A stretch of 39,129 bases of DNA from Lachnospiraceae bacterium (GCA_028692055.1 JAQUYA010000021.1:1-39129), one strand, 5' to 3'; shown: positions 25,363 to 35,025, numbered from the stretch's first letter. The notes: a model not told the origin generated them from the sequence alone. Translations and numbers: made by a program.

Positions 25363-27516
25363 TTACTCTTCTATATGTGTTTCTGGAATAAAGACACGTT
25401 CATTTCCCTCTATCATTTGTCCCTTTGCACTCTCTGCAACCGCCTCCTCGCAAAATAGCTCCTGGGAGTCAAATAATTCTTTCCCTCTGCGGTCAATCTT
25501 TTCGTAGGTGCCATCCGGCATTAGAATATGTGCCTTCATATTATCCTTTAACTGTAAATCCAGAATATGACAAACTTTTTCTTTCAAGTCTTCACATTCT
25601 ACCGGAAACAAAATTTCCACACGTCGCTCCAGATTACGTGGCATCCAGTCGGCACTACCCATATAAATCTCTGATTTTCCACCATTTTCAGAGTAAAAAA
25701 TCCTTGCATGCTCCAGAAAATTGCCTACAATCGAACGAACCTTTATATTTTCACTCACACCCGGTATCCCCACCTTCAGACAGCAAATACCACGTACGAT
25801 TAATTCAATCGTTACACCTGCCGCACTTGCTTCATATAAAGCTTCTATGATATCACGGTCACATAAAGAATTCATTTTGGCAATGATATGCGCTGGAAGA
25901 TTTTGCTCCGCATTCTTCTTTTCCCGCTTAATCAGATGAATAAAACGTTCCTTTAACCATAATGGTGCCAGTGATAATTTATTCCAGCTCAATGGTTCAG
26001 AGTAGCCGGACAGCATATTAAATACTGCAGTTGCATCTTCACCGATTGCTTCATTGCATGTCAAAAGTCCCATGTCCGTGTATAATTTTGCAGTTGCATC
26101 ATTATAATTTCCGGTACCAAGATGTACATACCTACAGATTCCATCCTCTTCTCGGCGAACCACCAGCGTAATCTTACTGTGTGTCTTAAGGCCAACCAAT
26201 CCATAAATTACATGGCAGCCTGCTTTTTCCAACATCTTCGCCCATACAATATTATTTTCTTCATCAAACCGCGCCTTTAATTCCACCAGCACGGATACCT
26301 GTTTTCCATTCTCCGCTGCCTGTGCCAAGGCTGCAATAATTGGGGAATTGCCACTGACCCGGTATAAAGTCTGTTTAATGGCAAGAACTCTTTCATCTCG
26401 TGCCGCCTGACGTATGAAGTCTACCACCGGTTGAAATGTCTGATACGGATGATGCAGTAGGATATCCCCTTTCCTTATCTGTCCAAATATGGACTCATCT
26501 GCCGGCAGCTCCGGTACTGCCTGCGGCACATATTTCGGATATTTCAAATGTTCAAATCCTTCCATTCCATTCATCTTCATGAGGAAAGTCAAGTCCAATG
26601 GTCCATTTATATAATAAATTGCCTTATCTTCGATTTCGAGCTCCTTACGGATAATTCTGAGCAGGCGTTTGTCAATCTTTTCCTCTACCTCTAATCGGAT
26701 TGCCTGCCCCCACTGTCGTTTCTTGAGCTGTTTTTCGATTTCCTTTAATAAATCCTCTGCTTCGTCTTCTTCAATCGTAAGGTCCGCATTTCGCATAATA
26801 CGAAACGGATGTGCACATACAATGTCATAATTCAGAAAAAGCTTCTCCATATTTCGTTCTATGATTTCCTCTAACAGAATTACTTTTCTATTCTTTCCCT
26901 CCTCACTTGGCAATACAACAATTCTAGACAGTACACTTGGTACCTGCACCGTTGCAAATTCCAGGTCCTTTTCCTCCCCTTTTTTCTTTACCAGAGCCCC
27001 AATATTCAAAGACTTATTTCGAATCAGAGGGAATGGTCTGGAGGAATCTACTGCCATGGGCGTAAGCACCGGATACACATTATCCATGAAATATTTATCC
27101 ACGTAAGCCGCATCTGTCCCGGATAAATTCTCATGTGCCGCAAATACCGTCAGTCCATTTTGCTTTAATGCCGGCAAAAGAGAACGATTGTAGGTCGAAT
27201 ACTGGATATTTACCATATCATGGATAACTGGATTTAGTTTATTCAACTGTTCCTGAGGTGTGAGCCCTGACATGTCCTTTTTATTATATTTCGCATTTAC
27301 CATATCTTTAAGTGAAGCTACACGAATCATAAAGAATTCATCCAGATTCGATGCCGTAATACTTAAAAACTTCAAACGCTCAAATAATGGAATCTGCTTA
27401 TCTCTTGCTTCGCTTAATACCCGCTTGTCAAAAGAAATCCAACTCAATTCCCGGTTTGTATAATATTCAGGATTTTTATAGTTTTTTTCTGTTTCCTGTT
27501 CCATACTTTTCTCCAT
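25363..27516 (-). CDS. ppk1: Polyphosphate kinase 1
   Basis: 717 residues, full length. The N domain starts YYTNRELSWISFDKRVL. Catalytic phosphotransfer histidines are visible: H446 in VGLKTHSKITLV and H465 in RYVHLGTGNYND. The C-terminal lobe has ARIFYSENGGKSEIYMGSADWMPRNLERRVE (in parts). Role: reversibly makes inorganic polyphosphate from ATP. It follows ppx by only six bp, so the two opposing activities are cotranscribed. The C-terminal tail beyond residue 690 is acidic and variable. Confidence 0.97.
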   Translation of the reverse strand: MEKSMEQETEKNYKNPEYYTNRELSWISFDKRVLSEARDKQIPLFERLKFLSITASNLDEFFMIRVASLKDMVNAKYNKKDMSGLTPQEQLNKLNPVIHDMVNIQYSTYNRSLLPALKQNGLTVFAAHENLSGTDAAYVDKYFMDNVYPVLTPMAVDSSRPFPLIRNKSLNIGALVKKKGEEKDLEFATVQVPSVLSRIVVLPSEEGKNRKVILLEEIIERNMEKLFLNYDIVCAHPFRIMRNADLTIEEDEAEDLLKEIEKQLKKRQWGQAIRLEVEEKIDKRLLRIIRKELEIEDKAIYYINGPLDLTFLMKMNGMEGFEHLKYPKYVPQAVPELPADESIFGQIRKGDILLHHPYQTFQPVVDFIRQAARDERVLAIKQTLYRVSGNSPIIAALAQAAENGKQVSVLVELKARFDEENNIVWAKMLEKAGCHVIYGLVGLKTHSKITLVVRREEDGICRYVHLGTGNYNDATAKLYTDMGLLTCNEAIGEDATAVFNMLSGYSEPLSWNKLSLAPLWLKERFIHLIKREKKNAEQNLPAHIIAKMNSLCDRDIIEALYEASAAGVTIELIVRGICCLKVGIPGVSENIKVRSIVGNFLEHARIFYSENGGKSEIYMGSADWMPRNLERRVEILFPVECEDLKEKVCHILDLQLKDNMKAHILMPDGTYEKIDRRGKELFDSQELFCEEAVAESAKGQMIEGNERVFIPETHIEE

Positions 27517-27522
27517 TCCTGC

Positions 27523-29067
27523 CTAAAATTGATTGATCCGCTTCTGTTTAATCACCGGTCTTACACTATAGACTTCTTCAAAGAAATTTGCCTTCTCCTG
27601 AAAAAGTCCTTTCTCTAATGTAATATCTACACTATTGTCCACAGTAATCAGTAGCTGGTCATCTTTTAATACCGCTTTGATATCCTTAAATTTCTGTTTG
27701 TGGCTCTTATCTAATGCATTTGCGATACGGATAATCGCTGTCAGCTTCGCAATCGTCAGGTAGGACTGCTGGTCAATTGCTGTCGCTTTACTGATTTCTT
27801 CATAATAATCAAAATCTAAATGATTATATTTCACAACGTTTGCTATCATTTCACGTTCCATATGTGATAGTCCGATAATCTCTGTTGCCATGACAATATT
27901 ATAAGAAGAAACCGCTACTGCTGATAAGCTGATATACTTACCACAATCATGAAGCAATGCTGCAATACGTAATAATAAGCGTTCCCGATTACCAAGTCCA
28001 TGTATCTTACGCATACTATCAAAAATAGCAAGTGTTATTTTTTCCAGTGTTTCTCCTCGCTTACGACTTCCCATATAACGTTTGCTGATATTCTGCGCAC
28101 AGGCAATAATGTCCTGTTCAAAATTATGTGCCGGTGCAATTATTTTATTCTGCTCCGCGTATTCATATGCCATTCCATCACAAAGTGTGGCTCCGGGAGC
28201 CCAGATATATTCTGCTTCCATAACTTTAGCAAGCTTTCGGATTAAGATACCGGATAAGAAAAGCAAGAATATATTTTCTTCTGCGATTCCAAGATATTCT
28301 GTCAGATCATCTATATTTTTTTTATGAAAAGCATCTACGAAATGATAATAATCCTCTGCAGCAATATAACCTTTTTCACTATTTTTTCCAGTCATCTTTT
28401 TCAAAACCGGTGCCACATAATCATCTACCACAATGATATTCTGGATATCATATTCTTTTAGATACATTTTCTTAAAATTGTAGATTTGATTGCTTATCAT
28501 CTCTTCTACAAGTTCTTCTACCTGTGCATTCTTAGGTCTCAGTTTCATGATTTTTTCACGCATGCGTAATATACCGAGCCGAAGGTTCTGTGTCGATACC
28601 AGACTATCCTTATCAAATACAGAAATCTGTATACTTCCTCCTCCGATATCCACAATGGTCGTACCCTTTTCAATAATGGAATTAAATACAACTCCTTTGG
28701 AGGCAATCGATTTATAATCCAAAAACCGCTGCTCCGAATTACTGATGACCTCTATCTGAATGCCGGTTCGGATACGTATCTGGTCTAAAAGAATCGCCGT
28801 ATTCTCCGCTTCACGAATCGCACTGGTTCCATATGCCTTATAAGCATCTACACGGTATCCTTTCATAATATCCGCAAACTCACGTAGTACTTTGCACAAT
28901 TCGTCGACACGCTCATAGCTGACTTTTTCACTGGTATAGGTATCCGTACCTAACTCAATACGATGTCGGATATGTTCAATCTCACGCATCCCTTTTCTTT
29001 CAGACAATTCAAATATTTTCATTGCCAGTTCATAGGAACCCACATCTATTGCTGCAAAAGTTTTCAT
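27523..29067 (-). CDS. ppx: Exopolyphosphatase, Ppx/GppA family with C-terminal HD domain
   Basis: 514 residues from ATG 29067, chosen because GGAGG lies nine bases upstream and Ppx proteins begin like MKTFAAIDVGSYEL. The actin-like ATPase fold shows phosphate loops DVGSYE and DIGGGSIQI (near 137-145). The C-terminal half has an HD domain with LLHDCGKYISL and nearby SHMEREMIA. Role: releases phosphate from polyphosphate ends or hydrolyses pppGpp. The stop lies six bp before ppk, and the start 17 bp after the DUF815 gene stop. Confidence 0.93.
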   Translation of the reverse strand: MKTFAAIDVGSYELAMKIFELSERKGMREIEHIRHRIELGTDTYTSEKVSYERVDELCKVLREFADIMKGYRVDAYKAYGTSAIREAENTAILLDQIRIRTGIQIEVISNSEQRFLDYKSIASKGVVFNSIIEKGTTIVDIGGGSIQISVFDKDSLVSTQNLRLGILRMREKIMKLRPKNAQVEELVEEMISNQIYNFKKMYLKEYDIQNIIVVDDYVAPVLKKMTGKNSEKGYIAAEDYYHFVDAFHKKNIDDLTEYLGIAEENIFLLFLSGILIRKLAKVMEAEYIWAPGATLCDGMAYEYAEQNKIIAPAHNFEQDIIACAQNISKRYMGSRKRGETLEKITLAIFDSMRKIHGLGNRERLLLRIAALLHDCGKYISLSAVAVSSYNIVMATEIIGLSHMEREMIANVVKYNHLDFDYYEEISKATAIDQQSYLTIAKLTAIIRIANALDKSHKQKFKDIKAVLKDDQLLITVDNSVDITLEKGLFQEKANFFEEVYSVRPVIKQKRINQF

Positions 29068-29084
29068 ACGCTTTATCCTCCGTA

Positions 29085-30377
29085 CTACTGTTGTCCGAGT
29101 AAATAATCGATAAACTGCTGTGCTGTTCTTCCTGACAATCCACCATGTGACAGCTCCCACTTATTGGCTTCTAGTAAAAGTGTATCCTCCGACATCTGGA
29201 TTCCATTTTTCTCAGCCAGTGCCTTTACAATTCCCTGAAATTCTTTTTTACTTGGTGATCCAAAATAAATCGTCACTCCAAATCTTGCTACCAGTGAAAG
29301 CTTCTCCTGTACAGTATCTCCTGAATGCATATCCTCTGCCCGTCTGTCATCTTTATCTGCAGTTGACTCCTTAATCAGATGACGTCTGTTGGAGGTTGCA
29401 TAAATCAACACATTATCCGGCTTCTTCTCCATACCGCCTTCAATGACTGCCTTTAAATATTTATATTCAATTTCGAACTCTTCAAAGCTGAGGTCATCCA
29501 TATAAATGATAAATTTATAATGGCGGTTCTTAATCTGTGCAATCACATCATTCAAATCCTGAAACTGGTGCTTATATACTTCGATAATGCGAAGTCCGTC
29601 GTCATAATAATCATTTACAATTGCTTTTATACTGGAGGATTTACCGGTACCGGCATCTCCAAACAGCAGACAGTTATTTGCCCGTCTTCCATGCACAAAA
29701 GCATCTGTATTATCAATTAATTTTTTCTTTGCAATTTCATATCCCACTAAATCATCCAGATGCACATGTGCAATTCTGCTGATAGGTACAATCTCTGCCC
29801 CCTCTTCGTGATGTACGATTCGAAAAGCTTTATGTAAACCAAACTTGCCAACTCCAAAATTTTTATAGAATGTAGTCATCAAATCTTTCATTTCCATAGC
29901 GTTGGCAGCTTTTCCAAGTTTTTCTGCTGCTTCGCAGATGGTCGTACGGATTCTGTCATTATAAATCTTGCTTGTACTGCTGGCCCCCTCGTAATGCAGG
30001 ATAACTTCCAGCGAAGTCGCATGCAGATAAGTAAACATCGTTGTAAAATCATAATCAAAGAATTCTTTAAAAATAGCAAAATCATGCAATGCCAGTTCAT
30101 TGATGCTTCCATCAATTGCCCCTGTTATCTCGCAGGCGGTGGAATAGGCATTTTCATTATTTACAAATAAATTAGTCAGATAACAATGCCATAGATTTCC
30201 GTAGAAGCCGTGCTCTGCCGTAATCTGCATCAATTCATGGAAACAATCGTATAAAAGGGAAGTCTTATCCTCCAAATTATAGTAGTCGCTTTCATAATTC
30301 TCCATTAACCATGCCATATCCTGCAATAAATCCCCGTCATTAAAATCTTTGTAGATTACTAATTCTTTTTCTCTCAT
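29085..30377 (-). CDS. DUF815 AAA-type ATPase
   Basis: 430 residues. An N-terminal helical domain of about 200 residues precedes a conserved ATPase core: Walker A GDAGTGKSS (240-248), Walker B FIIYMDDLSFEE (289-300), sensor-1 YATSNRRHL (326-334), and an arginine-rich DDRRAEDMHSGDTVQEKLSL. This is the DUF815 family, whose function is unknown; some annotate it as an AAA ATPase related to ClpX/RuvB. Located between pheA and ppx on the same strand, 18 bp before ppx begins. Confidence 0.88.
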   Translation of the reverse strand: MREKELVIYKDFNDGDLLQDMAWLMENYESDYYNLEDKTSLLYDCFHELMQITAEHGFYGNLWHCYLTNLFVNNENAYSTACEITGAIDGSINELALHDFAIFKEFFDYDFTTMFTYLHATSLEVILHYEGASSTSKIYNDRIRTTICEAAEKLGKAANAMEMKDLMTTFYKNFGVGKFGLHKAFRIVHHEEGAEIVPISRIAHVHLDDLVGYEIAKKKLIDNTDAFVHGRRANNCLLFGDAGTGKSSSIKAIVNDYYDDGLRIIEVYKHQFQDLNDVIAQIKNRHYKFIIYMDDLSFEEFEIEYKYLKAVIEGGMEKKPDNVLIYATSNRRHLIKESTADKDDRRAEDMHSGDTVQEKLSLVARFGVTIYFGSPSKKEFQGIVKALAEKNGIQMSEDTLLLEANKWELSHGGLSGRTAQQFIDYLLGQQ

Positions 30378-30432
30378 TTCCTTCTGCCTCTTGTCGATAT
30401 TTTTCTATATTTTCCATATTTGTCCATGTGTT

Positions 30433-31563
30433 TTAATAGTTTCCAAGAATTCTCATATTGGTGGCCTCATCACGCAGTCCACGTAGTGCATTCTTTACCG
30501 CACTATCGGCAAGATTGCCGTCAAAATCAATAAAAAACCGGTATTCCCAGTTCCTTCCCTCGATTGGTCTACTTTCTATCTTGGTCATATTCAGATTATT
30601 ATAAATGAAGTGTGATAGCATATGATATAAAGAACCACTCTCATGCGGGATTTCAAAGCAAATACTGACTTTCTTTGCATCTTTCTGAAAGATCTTTTGA
30701 TTGCTTACAATAATAAAGCGGGTACAATTGGTACTACAGTCATTAACTCCTCGTTCCAGCACTTCCAATCCGTAGATTTTACCTGCATATTCCCCGGCTA
30801 TCGCTGCCTGCGTCTTATCCTTCTCCTCTGCAACCTTTCTGGCGGCAAATGCATTATTCTGCATACTAATCTGTTTCCAGCCTGCCTGCGTATTTAAGTA
30901 ACGTGCGCACTGCATTAGAGACTGTGGATGGGAATATACGGTTCTGATGTCCTCCATCTGTGTTCCTGGAGCTGCTAACAGACAATGCTCTATTTTGATA
31001 ATCTGTTCTCCCACAATATAATTTTCAAATTCTACCAATAGATCATAATTCTCACTTACAATACCGGCAGAGGAATTTTCAATTGGCAGTACTGCAAAAT
31101 CTGCACTTCCTTCTTCAATCGCACTCATCGCATCCCGGAATGTATCTACGTGAAAGCTATTCACCTGATCACCAAAATATTTTGCCATTGCCGCCTGCGA
31201 ATAGGCTCCCTCCGCACCTTGAAATACAACACGTGCCTTCTGCGTGTCCAGATTCTCTACTGCAATAAACGGAAGCTTTCCCAGACTTCCATTTTCCGCT
31301 AATAACTGGTATTGCAGTTTACGGCTCATCGACATAATCTGTTCAAATAATTCCTCAATACCACAACTGTTAAAATCGTTATGTGTCAGAGCTTTTACCT
31401 TTTTTAATTTTTCCTGTTCCCTCTCTTTATCAAATACTTTTTTCCCGGTTCCTATCTTATATTCCGCAACCTGTCTGGATATACCCATACGTTCCTCATA
31501 CAGGCTTACAATCTGCGCATCTATTTCATCAATTTTTCCCCTTAGTTCAAGTAAATCTACCAT
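30433..31563 (-). CDS. pheA: Bifunctional chorismate mutase/prephenate dehydratase
   Basis: 376 residues with three domains. Chorismate mutase (1-90): LLELRGKIDEIDAQIVSLYEERM. Prephenate dehydratase (about 108-290): VVFQGAEGAYSQAAM, FAVLPIENSSAGIVSENYDLL and the NCTRFIIVS catalytic TRF. ACT domain (about 297-376): ICFEIPHESGSLYHML and TKIESRPIEGRNWEYRFF, the phenylalanine site. It makes phenylpyruvate and is feedback-inhibited by Phe. The promoter at 31623-31651 suggests it starts the pheA-DUF815-ppx-ppk transcript. AAGGAAACAGG lies upstream of the ATG. Confidence 0.96.
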   Translation of the reverse strand: MVDLLELRGKIDEIDAQIVSLYEERMGISRQVAEYKIGTGKKVFDKEREQEKLKKVKALTHNDFNSCGIEELFEQIMSMSRKLQYQLLAENGSLGKLPFIAVENLDTQKARVVFQGAEGAYSQAAMAKYFGDQVNSFHVDTFRDAMSAIEEGSADFAVLPIENSSAGIVSENYDLLVEFENYIVGEQIIKIEHCLLAAPGTQMEDIRTVYSHPQSLMQCARYLNTQAGWKQISMQNNAFAARKVAEEKDKTQAAIAGEYAGKIYGLEVLERGVNDCSTNCTRFIIVSNQKIFQKDAKKVSICFEIPHESGSLYHMLSHFIYNNLNMTKIESRPIEGRNWEYRFFIDFDGNLADSAVKNALRGLRDEATNMRILGNY

Positions 31564-31586
31564 ATCCTGTTTCCTTCCGGCTTTTT

Positions 31587-31610
31587 CTGCTCTTTCAGAA
31601 GAAAGGGCAG
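31587..31610 (-). promoter_or_regulatory. Hairpin in the pheA leader
   Basis: On the minus strand CTGCCCTTTC-4-GAAAGAGCAG forms a 10-bp stem about 25 bases before the pheA ATG. No T-run follows, so it is not a terminator; it could shape translation or mRNA stability. No leader peptide or T-box is seen. Confidence 0.5.
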
Positions 31611-31622
31611 TAATTTCTTATA

Positions 31623-31651
31623 ATCATATAACAATTTAATAACGTTCGCAA
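31623..31651 (-). promoter_or_regulatory. Promoter of pheA
   Basis: TTGCGA (31646-31651), 17-bp spacer, TATGAT (31623-31628) on the minus strand, about 60 bp before the ATG. A plus-strand promoter for the divergent DUF5050 gene may use TATACT at 31725-31730, but with a poor -35. Confidence 0.6.
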
Positions 31652-31781
31652 GAATATCACTTCTTTTTACATAATTTTGACATATTTATTTTCCAAGTCC
31701 CTTTCATAGAAAATGATTTTATTATATACTATAGGTAAGAACTAATATAAGCCCCTAAAACCTATTATGAAAGGTAAATCT

Positions 31782-32816
31782 ATGTCTAGTAGAAAAAGTA
31801 CTATAATTGCATTACTCGTTGTTGCACTTGTATTAATACTCATTAGTATAATTACTTTTTTCCCAAATAAAATGGCTTCTAATCCAGCAGACACAGTGGG
31901 AAACTCTGCGGGAAATCTAAATAACAAGGGGCTTTATTGTGAAAAGGATGGCACTGTTTACTTCGCCAATGCTTACGATAATGGCTCTCTTTACTCCATG
32001 AATGTGGATACCTCCGACATGAAGAAGCTGTCCGATGCACAGGTCGAATTTATCTGTGTGGGTGGAAAGTTTCTCTATTATTACCAGACCACCTCTTCCT
32101 CTTCCTCCGGACTGGGTTCTTTACGAAGTATGCATGGTGTTTACCGTGCTTCGGTAAAGGGCGGACATTCTATCTGCATTGATAAAAGTCCGGTAGCTGC
32201 TATGAATCTGATAGGTGATTATCTTTATTACCAGCACTATGATGTAAAGACAAATACAACCTTTTATCGTGTAAAGACAGATAAAAGCAATAAGCTAAAG
32301 CTTACCGATGAATTAATCAATCCTGCCTGCGCAATCAATGGCACCATCTATTACAACGGCGTTTCCAAAGACCACTATTTATATTCCTATGATACTGCTT
32401 CCGATACTAGTTCTCTTATCTGGGATTATGATATTTGGAATCCAATTGTGGAGGGAAATATGGTTTACTACATGGATGTGCATAACAATTATGCACTTTG
32501 CAGCTATGATATGAATACGCAGCAGGCGACAACACTTACAACAGACCGAATCGACTATTTCAATGTGATAAACAATGTGATTTTCTATCAGGTAAGCTCT
32601 GAAACAGCACCGGCACTCATGCGTATGAATACCGATGGAACAAATATAGAATTGGTTGCAGAAGGTGTGTTTGAAGGTATTAATGTTACTTCACAATATA
32701 CTTATTTCAATGAATATGGCTCCACCGTTCCTGTCTATATGACAAGTACCTACGGCGACATCAACGTCACCACCTTCGACGCTGCCAAAGATGCTGCATT
32801 GCAGAATTCCAAATAG
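31782..32816 (+). CDS. DUF5050 domain protein with N-terminal membrane anchor
   Basis: 344 residues from ATG 31782, chosen because AAAGG lies seven bases upstream; the ATG at 31767 has no ribosome site. A basic N-terminus (MSSRKST) and one membrane helix (about 8-28, IIALLVVALVLILISIITFF) place the rest outside the cell. The rest repeats a beta-rich unit (YFANAYDNGSLYSMN, KFLYYYQTT, GDYLYYQHYD, TIYYNGVSKDHYLYSYD, MVYYMDVHNNYALCSYD), the DUF5050 pattern, probably a beta-propeller. Function unknown. No Cys is present for lipid anchoring. Confidence 0.85.
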   Translation: MSSRKSTIIALLVVALVLILISIITFFPNKMASNPADTVGNSAGNLNNKGLYCEKDGTVYFANAYDNGSLYSMNVDTSDMKKLSDAQVEFICVGGKFLYYYQTTSSSSSGLGSLRSMHGVYRASVKGGHSICIDKSPVAAMNLIGDYLYYQHYDVKTNTTFYRVKTDKSNKLKLTDELINPACAINGTIYYNGVSKDHYLYSYDTASDTSSLIWDYDIWNPIVEGNMVYYMDVHNNYALCSYDMNTQQATTLTTDRIDYFNVINNVIFYQVSSETAPALMRMNTDGTNIELVAEGVFEGINVTSQYTYFNEYGSTVPVYMTSTYGDINVTTFDAAKDAALQNSK

Positions 32817-32840
32817 GCTTTTCTATTCTTAATGGCAGAA

Positions 32841-33686
32841 TTATTTTATCGCGTATGTTTCCTGTGTTGCTTTTAATTCATCTAATATTTGTTTTATGGT
32901 CTTATGGGTAATGGGGTGGCGTATAAATGGGGCAATTTCACACAATGGCTCCAGAACAAAATCACGGTTTTCCATATCGATATGAGGTATGGTTAGCTTT
33001 GGAGTACTTATTACCTCCTCGTCATATAACAGGATATCTAAATCCAGCGTTCTCGAACCCCAGTGTACTGTTCTTTCCCGCCCTGCCTCTGCTTCTATCT
33101 GATTTAATACCTCCAGTAGTTCCTCTGGTGGCAGCAGGGTTTTCATTTCTAATACACCATTTAAGAATTCACCCTCTGCCTGCCCACCATAGGGCTCTGT
33201 TCGTAGAATGGAAGACACTTGGGTTGCATTACATAACGCATGTTCTTTTATTTTACGGATTGCTTCCTCTATATATTTATCACGATTTCCCATATTGGAT
33301 CCAAATGCAATATATGCCGTGTGCCACCCGCGCTCGATCTGTACCGATACGGATTCAAAAGGAATCGCAATTGGGGCATCTGGCTTTCGGATTTCCAGCA
33401 ATAGTTTTGCAACATGCGGAAACTTTAATAAAACCGCCTCTGCTAACCCCTCCGCAACGGTTTCTAATAATTTGCAGACACGCCCGGTCACATAAGTATT
33501 CATAAATTCGCATACTTCGCCATAGTTCGTAGAAAGTGTTAAATCATCTGATTTTCCGGCTTTCCTTGTGTGCGTATAAAGGATTGCATTTAGAAAAAAT
33601 TTCTGTCCTTTTTCATTTTCGTCTGGAAAAACACCATGGTATGCATAGATTTCCAGATTCTCTATTCTAATTTTATCAAATTCCAT
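32841..33686 (-). CDS. folBK: Fused dihydroneopterin aldolase and HPPK
   Basis: 281 residues from ATG 33686. The FolB domain (1-115) starts MEFDKIRIENLEIYAYHGVFPDE and makes 6-hydroxymethyl-dihydropterin. The FolK domain (about 121-275) starts AYIAFGSNMGNRDKYIEEAI and has TEPYGGQAEGEFLNGV and HWGSRTLDLDILLYD (HPPK metal/ATP residues DLD). This fusion is common in Clostridia. The ATG overlaps the folP stop by 11 bases (ATGGAATTTGA), so translation is probably coupled. It is the last gene of the folate operon. Confidence 0.95.
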   Translation of the reverse strand: MEFDKIRIENLEIYAYHGVFPDENEKGQKFFLNAILYTHTRKAGKSDDLTLSTNYGEVCEFMNTYVTGRVCKLLETVAEGLAEAVLLKFPHVAKLLLEIRKPDAPIAIPFESVSVQIERGWHTAYIAFGSNMGNRDKYIEEAIRKIKEHALCNATQVSSILRTEPYGGQAEGEFLNGVLEMKTLLPPEELLEVLNQIEAEAGRERTVHWGSRTLDLDILLYDEEVISTPKLTIPHIDMENRDFVLEPLCEIAPFIRHPITHKTIKQILDELKATQETYAIK

Positions 33687-34524
33687 TTTTTCTGTATGCT
33701 CCCTTACTTTCACACTCCTGCAAGATGGCTTCCGCCATCCGAATAGCACGTACGTTTTCCTTCACATCATGGACTCTTACAAAAGCACATTTCTTTATAA
33801 CGGCAAGCACACTCGTTGCGATAGTACCTTCCACCCGCTCCGTTACCGGTACGTCTAAGGTTAATCCGATTACGGATTTTCGGGAAGTACCTAACAGAAG
33901 CGGATACCCAAATACATGCAGGGAGTCAAGATTATTGATAACCTGTAGATTCTGCTCATAGCTCTTTGCAAATCCAACACCTGGATCCAGTATTATTTTA
34001 TCATCTGCTATTCCTGCTTTTTCCGCTATTTGAATTGTCTCTGCCAAATCTGCTGCCACATCCTGCATAAAGCACCTATAATTTGTGTTTTTGCGATTAT
34101 GCATCAGACAACATGGCAATCCGCTTTTTGCTATCACCTGCGCCATCACTGCATCATATTTCAGCCCCCAGATATCATTTACCAAATCAATACCCGCTGC
34201 AATTCCAGCCTCAGCGACCTCCCCTTTATAGGTATCCAGGGAAACCGGTATATCAAAATGACGTTTCATTTCTTCAATAATGGGTACTACGCGTTCGATT
34301 TCTTCCTGATTAGATAGCAGCTGATACCCTGGTCTGGTGGATTCTCCTCCTATATCCAGAATATCCATCCCATCCGCAATCATCTGCTCCACATGCTGTA
34401 ATGCATGGTCCATGTCATTGTACTTTCCCCCATCCGAAAAAGAATCCGGCGTAATGTTCAATATTCCCATCACATATGTATGTGTATGCGTCTCTACATC
34501 AAACTGCTTTTTTCCTATCTGCAT
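33676..34524 (-). CDS. folP: Dihydropteroate synthase
   Basis: 282 residues. Diagnostic motifs: MGILNITPDSFSDGG (19-33), IGGESTRPGY (58-67), VSLDTYKGEVAEAG, NDIWGLK, LDPGVGFAKSYEQN and LLLGTSRKSVIG, then VRVHDVKENVRAIRMAEAI (in parts). It condenses hydroxymethyl-dihydropterin pyrophosphate with p-aminobenzoate and is the target of sulfonamides. It follows the HD protein gene after 18 bp and overlaps folBK. Confidence 0.97.
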   Translation of the reverse strand: MQIGKKQFDVETHTHTYVMGILNITPDSFSDGGKYNDMDHALQHVEQMIADGMDILDIGGESTRPGYQLLSNQEEIERVVPIIEEMKRHFDIPVSLDTYKGEVAEAGIAAGIDLVNDIWGLKYDAVMAQVIAKSGLPCCLMHNRKNTNYRCFMQDVAADLAETIQIAEKAGIADDKIILDPGVGFAKSYEQNLQVINNLDSLHVFGYPLLLGTSRKSVIGLTLDVPVTERVEGTIATSVLAVIKKCAFVRVHDVKENVRAIRMAEAILQECESKGAYRKNGI

Positions 34525-34542
34525 TTTCTTCCACCTTTTTTC

Positions 34543-35025
34543 TCATAAAATAAGAGCTTTATTCTTTTTGTCATTCTTCCAGTTGCATTCCGGCTCCACT
34601 TTACAAGCAAAACAGGCCCGGCTCGCCTTATCCGCCCGATAGAGAATTCCATTCAAATCCCTGTTTTCTTTTATTTCTGCCGTTCTATGGTTTCCGATTG
34701 CCTTTACAATAACATCCGTTTCTTTTTCATCAAACCCGCATTCTATAAGTATTTCTTTTGCAATAGGCATGCTGGCTCTTTCATGTGGAGTACCATCTGC
34801 ATACTGTACATGTCTTCCAATATCATGCAGCAGTGCAGCTGCATAGATCAATTCTTCCGGCAGGCCAAGTGCTTCCTTTAGATTCAATATCTGTGCGATC
34901 CTGGCAACATCTAAAAAATGAACCATATCATGCTTACAAAAAATACGGTCTTTTTCCCATGCTTCTATCTTTTGTTTACTATTTTGAAACTTTTCGTTTG
35001 CTAAGACTCTATTTACGCGTTCCAT
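34543..35025 (-). CDS. HD domain hydrolase in the folate operon, C-terminal Cys cluster
   Basis: 160 residues. HD motifs: H36, LLHDIG with HD at 67-68, H81 and H113 (GNHRT), plus D132. The C-terminal end CFACKVEPECNW places Cys at 138, 141 and 147, a possible metal site. The gene sits between folE and folP with short gaps (30 and 18 bp). No Nudix FolQ is seen in the operon, so this is a candidate for dephosphorylating 7,8-dihydroneopterin triphosphate. That function is inferred from position only. Confidence 0.85.
   Translation of the reverse strand: MERVNRVLANEKFQNSKQKIEAWEKDRIFCKHDMVHFLDVARIAQILNLKEALGLPEELIYAAALLHDIGRHVQYADGTPHERASMPIAKEILIECGFDEKETDVIVKAIGNHRTAEIKENRDLNGILYRADKASRACFACKVEPECNWKNDKKNKALIL

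Noticed and set aside
31564..31760. T-box or leader-peptide attenuator for pheA
   Set aside because: No T-box consensus, no Phe-rich short frame and no terminator before pheA.
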